A DNA stretch of 6,665 nucleotides from Gemmatimonadota bacterium (GTDB taxonomy: Bacteria; Gemmatimonadota; Gemmatimonadetes; Palauibacterales; Palauibacteraceae). The notes beneath the pieces were generated by a model. The model worked only from the letters and a program-made list of their open reading frames with translations. It made no database searches and had not been told where the DNA came from. The DNA lies in assembly GCA_023554435.1 (NCBI GenBank), contig JAMJQV010000120.1, forward strand, positions 1 through 6,665, read 5' to 3'. Shown one piece after another: positions 5,033-6,665 of the stretch. Each line of letters begins with the position of its first letter. Positions within the stretch are counted from its first letter, which is position 1. Position numbers and translations under genes: made by a program.

Positions 5033-6166
5033 ATGGGGAAACGAAGGCCCCGCTCCGGTCCCAGTATCTATGATGCGCGAGTTGCGGCCGGGTTGTCAGT
5101 GGCTCTGCGGAGGGCGCGGCGGGCGCCGGGGCATCGGGGAGAGGTCCCAACACCCATCGACGTCTCGGCTGACCGGCTCGTGGTGCTGTCGGATATGCAC
5201 CGGGGGAAACGGGACCGGGCGGACGATTTTCGCCGGTGTGAGTCGGCGTATGCCAGGGCTCTGGCGCACTACGACCGTGAAGGCTACACGCTGGCCCTGC
5301 TCGGTGACGTCGAGGAGTTGTGGAAGAACCGGGTCGATTCGGTCATAGCGGCCTATGAGGACGTGTATGCTGCCGAGTCTTCCTTTCACGATGACGGTCG
5401 ACTGATCCGCCTTTGGGGAAACCATGACGAGGAATGGGCTTCTCCAGCCGCAGTGCGGCGCGACCTGGGCCCTGTGCACCCGGGGGAGCCGCTCGACGTT
5501 CGGGAGTCCCTGCTGCTCGACGTGCGGTTGGGGGATCGCAGCCTGGGTCACCTCTTCCTGGTGCATGGACATCAGGGGACCGGAATGAGCGACGGTCTGG
5601 CATTCCTGGCCCGGTTCACGGTGCGGTTCGTTTGGAAGCCCATTCAGCATCTGACCGCTGTGTCCCGGAACACTCCCTCCAAGAACCGGAGAGTCCGCGA
5701 GAGACATCACCGGGCCATGCGACGCTGGGCCGAAGGACAGGAGAATCTCCTGCTGATCGCCGGGCACACGCATCGCCCGGTATTCGCTTCGGTCGCAATC
5801 GTAGACGAACTGGAGCGGAGACTCGGCCTCGACATGGAGGAGATCCGGGGCCGGGCGGAGGACCAGGTGTTCTGGGACGAGATCGTATCGGATTGCACGG
5901 ACCGGGGCTGGCTCGGAGACGAGGCGCCTTGCGGACCGCCGCGCGACGACGATCCGCCGGCGCCCAATCTGTTCAATTCCGGATGCTGCTGCTTCCAAGA
6001 TGGCCGGATAACCGGAATCGAGTTGGCTGATGGGCAGATCCGCCTGGTCCTCTGGGGGGGCGGGACGTCGAATGGGCGGCGCGTGCTGGCCCGAGTGGAG
6101 CTGGAAGCCGTCTATGATCGAATGTCCACGGCCGCCGGCGCGGTCGGGATCGAGATGTCACCGTAA
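5033..6166 (+). CDS. Calcineurin-like metallophosphoesterase
   Basis: A 377-residue protein with the full set of metal-site motifs of the calcineurin-like phosphoesterase fold in order: SDMHRG (D54, H56), GDVEELW (G91, D92), GNHDE (N130, H131, D132), VHGHQG (H178, H180) and GHTHRP (H245, H247). These coordinate two metal ions and catalyse hydrolysis of phosphate esters or pyrophosphates. GD..E.W recalls LpxH-like UDP-diacylglucosamine pyrophosphatases, but it is much longer than LpxH (about 240 aa) and I would not assign that substrate. A basic helical stretch (about 200-235) and a charged insert (about 255-310) separate the motifs, and the strand after it carries NSGCCCF (315-321) with three consecutive cysteines. 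It has no signal peptide and is likely cytoplasmic. The basic N-terminus precedes the fold, which starts near residue 47. It is divergent from the cytochrome and 43 bp upstream of the next gene. Confidence 0.9.
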   Translation: MGKRRPRSGPSIYDARVAAGLSVALRRARRAPGHRGEVPTPIDVSADRLVVLSDMHRGKRDRADDFRRCESAYARALAHYDREGYTLALLGDVEELWKNRVDSVIAAYEDVYAAESSFHDDGRLIRLWGNHDEEWASPAAVRRDLGPVHPGEPLDVRESLLLDVRLGDRSLGHLFLVHGHQGTGMSDGLAFLARFTVRFVWKPIQHLTAVSRNTPSKNRRVRERHHRAMRRWAEGQENLLLIAGHTHRPVFASVAIVDELERRLGLDMEEIRGRAEDQVFWDEIVSDCTDRGWLGDEAPCGPPRDDDPPAPNLFNSGCCCFQDGRITGIELADGQIRLVLWGGGTSNGRRVLARVELEAVYDRMSTAAGAVGIEMSP

Positions 6167-6209
6167 ACCCTCTCTGCCCGCCGATCATGGCGCGGCCTGG
6201 AGTCAAGCG

Positions 6210-6665
6210 ATGCGAATTACGGTATTGGGAGCGGGTCTGGTGGGGCACGCGATGGTCCTGGACCTGGCCCGCAACGGAGAGCATGAAGTCACGGCCGTTG
6301 ATCGGGACCGCTCGGCCCTGACGCGACTGGCTGGAGCGGATGGCGTCCATACTCGCGAGGCCGACCTCGGCGGCGCGGATGCCGTGCGGGAAGCGGTGGC
6401 GGAAGCGGAGCTCGTGATCAACGCCGTTCCAGGTTTCATGGGATTCGCGACGCTTCGGGCGGTGATCGAGGCAGAGCGGGATGTCGTGGACATCGCCTTC
6501 TTCCCGGAGGACCCGTTTCTTCTGGACGACCTTGCGCGCGAGCGGGGAGTGACCGTCGTCGTGGACTGCGGAGTGGCGCCAGGCCTGTGCAATGTTACGC
6601 TCGGCTACCTCGACACCTGTCTCGATCGTATCGACAGCTACCGTTGTTACGTCGGCGGATTGCCG
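6210..6665 (+). CDS. Saccharopine dehydrogenase-like NAD(P)-dependent oxidoreductase (5' part)
   Basis: The first 152 codons of a gene that continues past the window edge with no stop. The N-terminus is a Rossmann fold: strand MRITVLGAG with the dinucleotide-binding G7-A-G9-L-V-G12, a helix, and the second strand HEVTAVDRD, whose acidic D31 at the strand end suggests NAD preference. Then come the ELVINAVPGFMG segment (67-78), VVDIAFF (92-98) and VVVDCGVAPGLCNV (116-129), the last being typical of the saccharopine dehydrogenase superfamily, and YVGGLP at the edge. Members act in lysine metabolism or polyamine (carboxynorspermidine) synthesis, and many are of unknown substrate; the fragment does not decide. 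ATG 6210 is preceded by GGAG (6199-6202) with a 7-nt spacer. It may be co-transcribed with the phosphoesterase. Confidence 0.88.
   Translation, partial: MRITVLGAGLVGHAMVLDLARNGEHEVTAVDRDRSALTRLAGADGVHTREADLGGADAVREAVAEAELVINAVPGFMGFATLRAVIEAERDVVDIAFFPEDPFLLDDLARERGVTVVVDCGVAPGLCNVTLGYLDTCLDRIDSYRCYVGGLP

Noticed and set aside
4887..5153. N-terminal extension of the cytochrome up to 5153
   Set aside because: It would overlap the divergent phosphoesterase start and bury the signal peptide; the strong ribosome-binding site at 4891-4899 supports the GTG at 4886.
5096..5998. 300-codon minus-strand frame opposite the phosphoesterase
   Set aside because: Shadow of a gene with five intact catalytic motifs; no domain or start signal on this strand.
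5434..6030. 198-codon plus-strand frame inside the phosphoesterase
   Set aside because: Out-of-frame reading of the same gene; low-complexity R/G/P product.
6203..6592. 129-codon minus-strand frame opposite the saccharopine dehydrogenase-like gene
   Set aside because: Serine/arginine-rich shadow of a clear Rossmann-fold coding frame.

Overview
The window is visibly GC-rich bacterial chromosome with dense coding on both strands and third-codon positions dominated by G/C. The GroES mobile-loop wording (RGGLYIPDTAKEKPQQG), the two-heme 'reaction-centre cytochrome' family protein fused to TPRs, and the small CxxC/CxxH protein next to a DUF454 protein together resemble Gemmatimonadota or a neighbouring environmental phylum. 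That placement is inference from remembered family features, not a search. No mobile element, CRISPR array, tRNA or rRNA is visible.

Layout: (1) 15-215 (-), a 66-aa two-helix membrane protein. (2) 216-479, no gene; it holds a 13-bp palindrome upstream of the groE promoter. (3) 480-2668, a complete heat-shock chaperonin operon: sigma70-type promoter, CIRCE operator (HrcA site), groES, a small intercistronic hairpin, groEL, and a strong GAAA-loop terminator. (4) 2699-3211 (-), a four-helix membrane protein of unknown function, convergent with groEL. (5) 3397-4041 (+), a two-gene unit 6 bp apart: a 64-aa putative zinc-binding protein and a YbaN/DUF454 inner-membrane protein. (6) 4122-4886 (-), an exported di-heme c-type cytochrome of the CytoC_RC family with C-terminal TPRs. 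(7) 5033-6166 (+), a calcineurin-like metallophosphoesterase divergent from the cytochrome. (8) 6210-6665 (+), the first 152 codons of a saccharopine dehydrogenase-like oxidoreductase that runs off the window.

How the genes work together: only groES-groEL form an obvious functional pair, repressed by HrcA through CIRCE and probably derepressed on heat or protein-folding stress. The other genes look like housekeeping or poorly characterised loci. The 3397/3598 pair looks translationally coupled, and the metallophosphoesterase and oxidoreductase may share a transcript (43-bp gap). The cytochrome does not imply phototrophy: no reaction-centre, pigment or light-harvesting gene is present, and two-heme relatives are known from non-phototrophs.

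No convincing new multi-gene system was found. The best leads are the cytochrome-TPR architecture, the zinc-protein/DUF454 pair, the Cys-triplet and insert of the phosphoesterase, and several perfect inverted repeats at regulatory positions.
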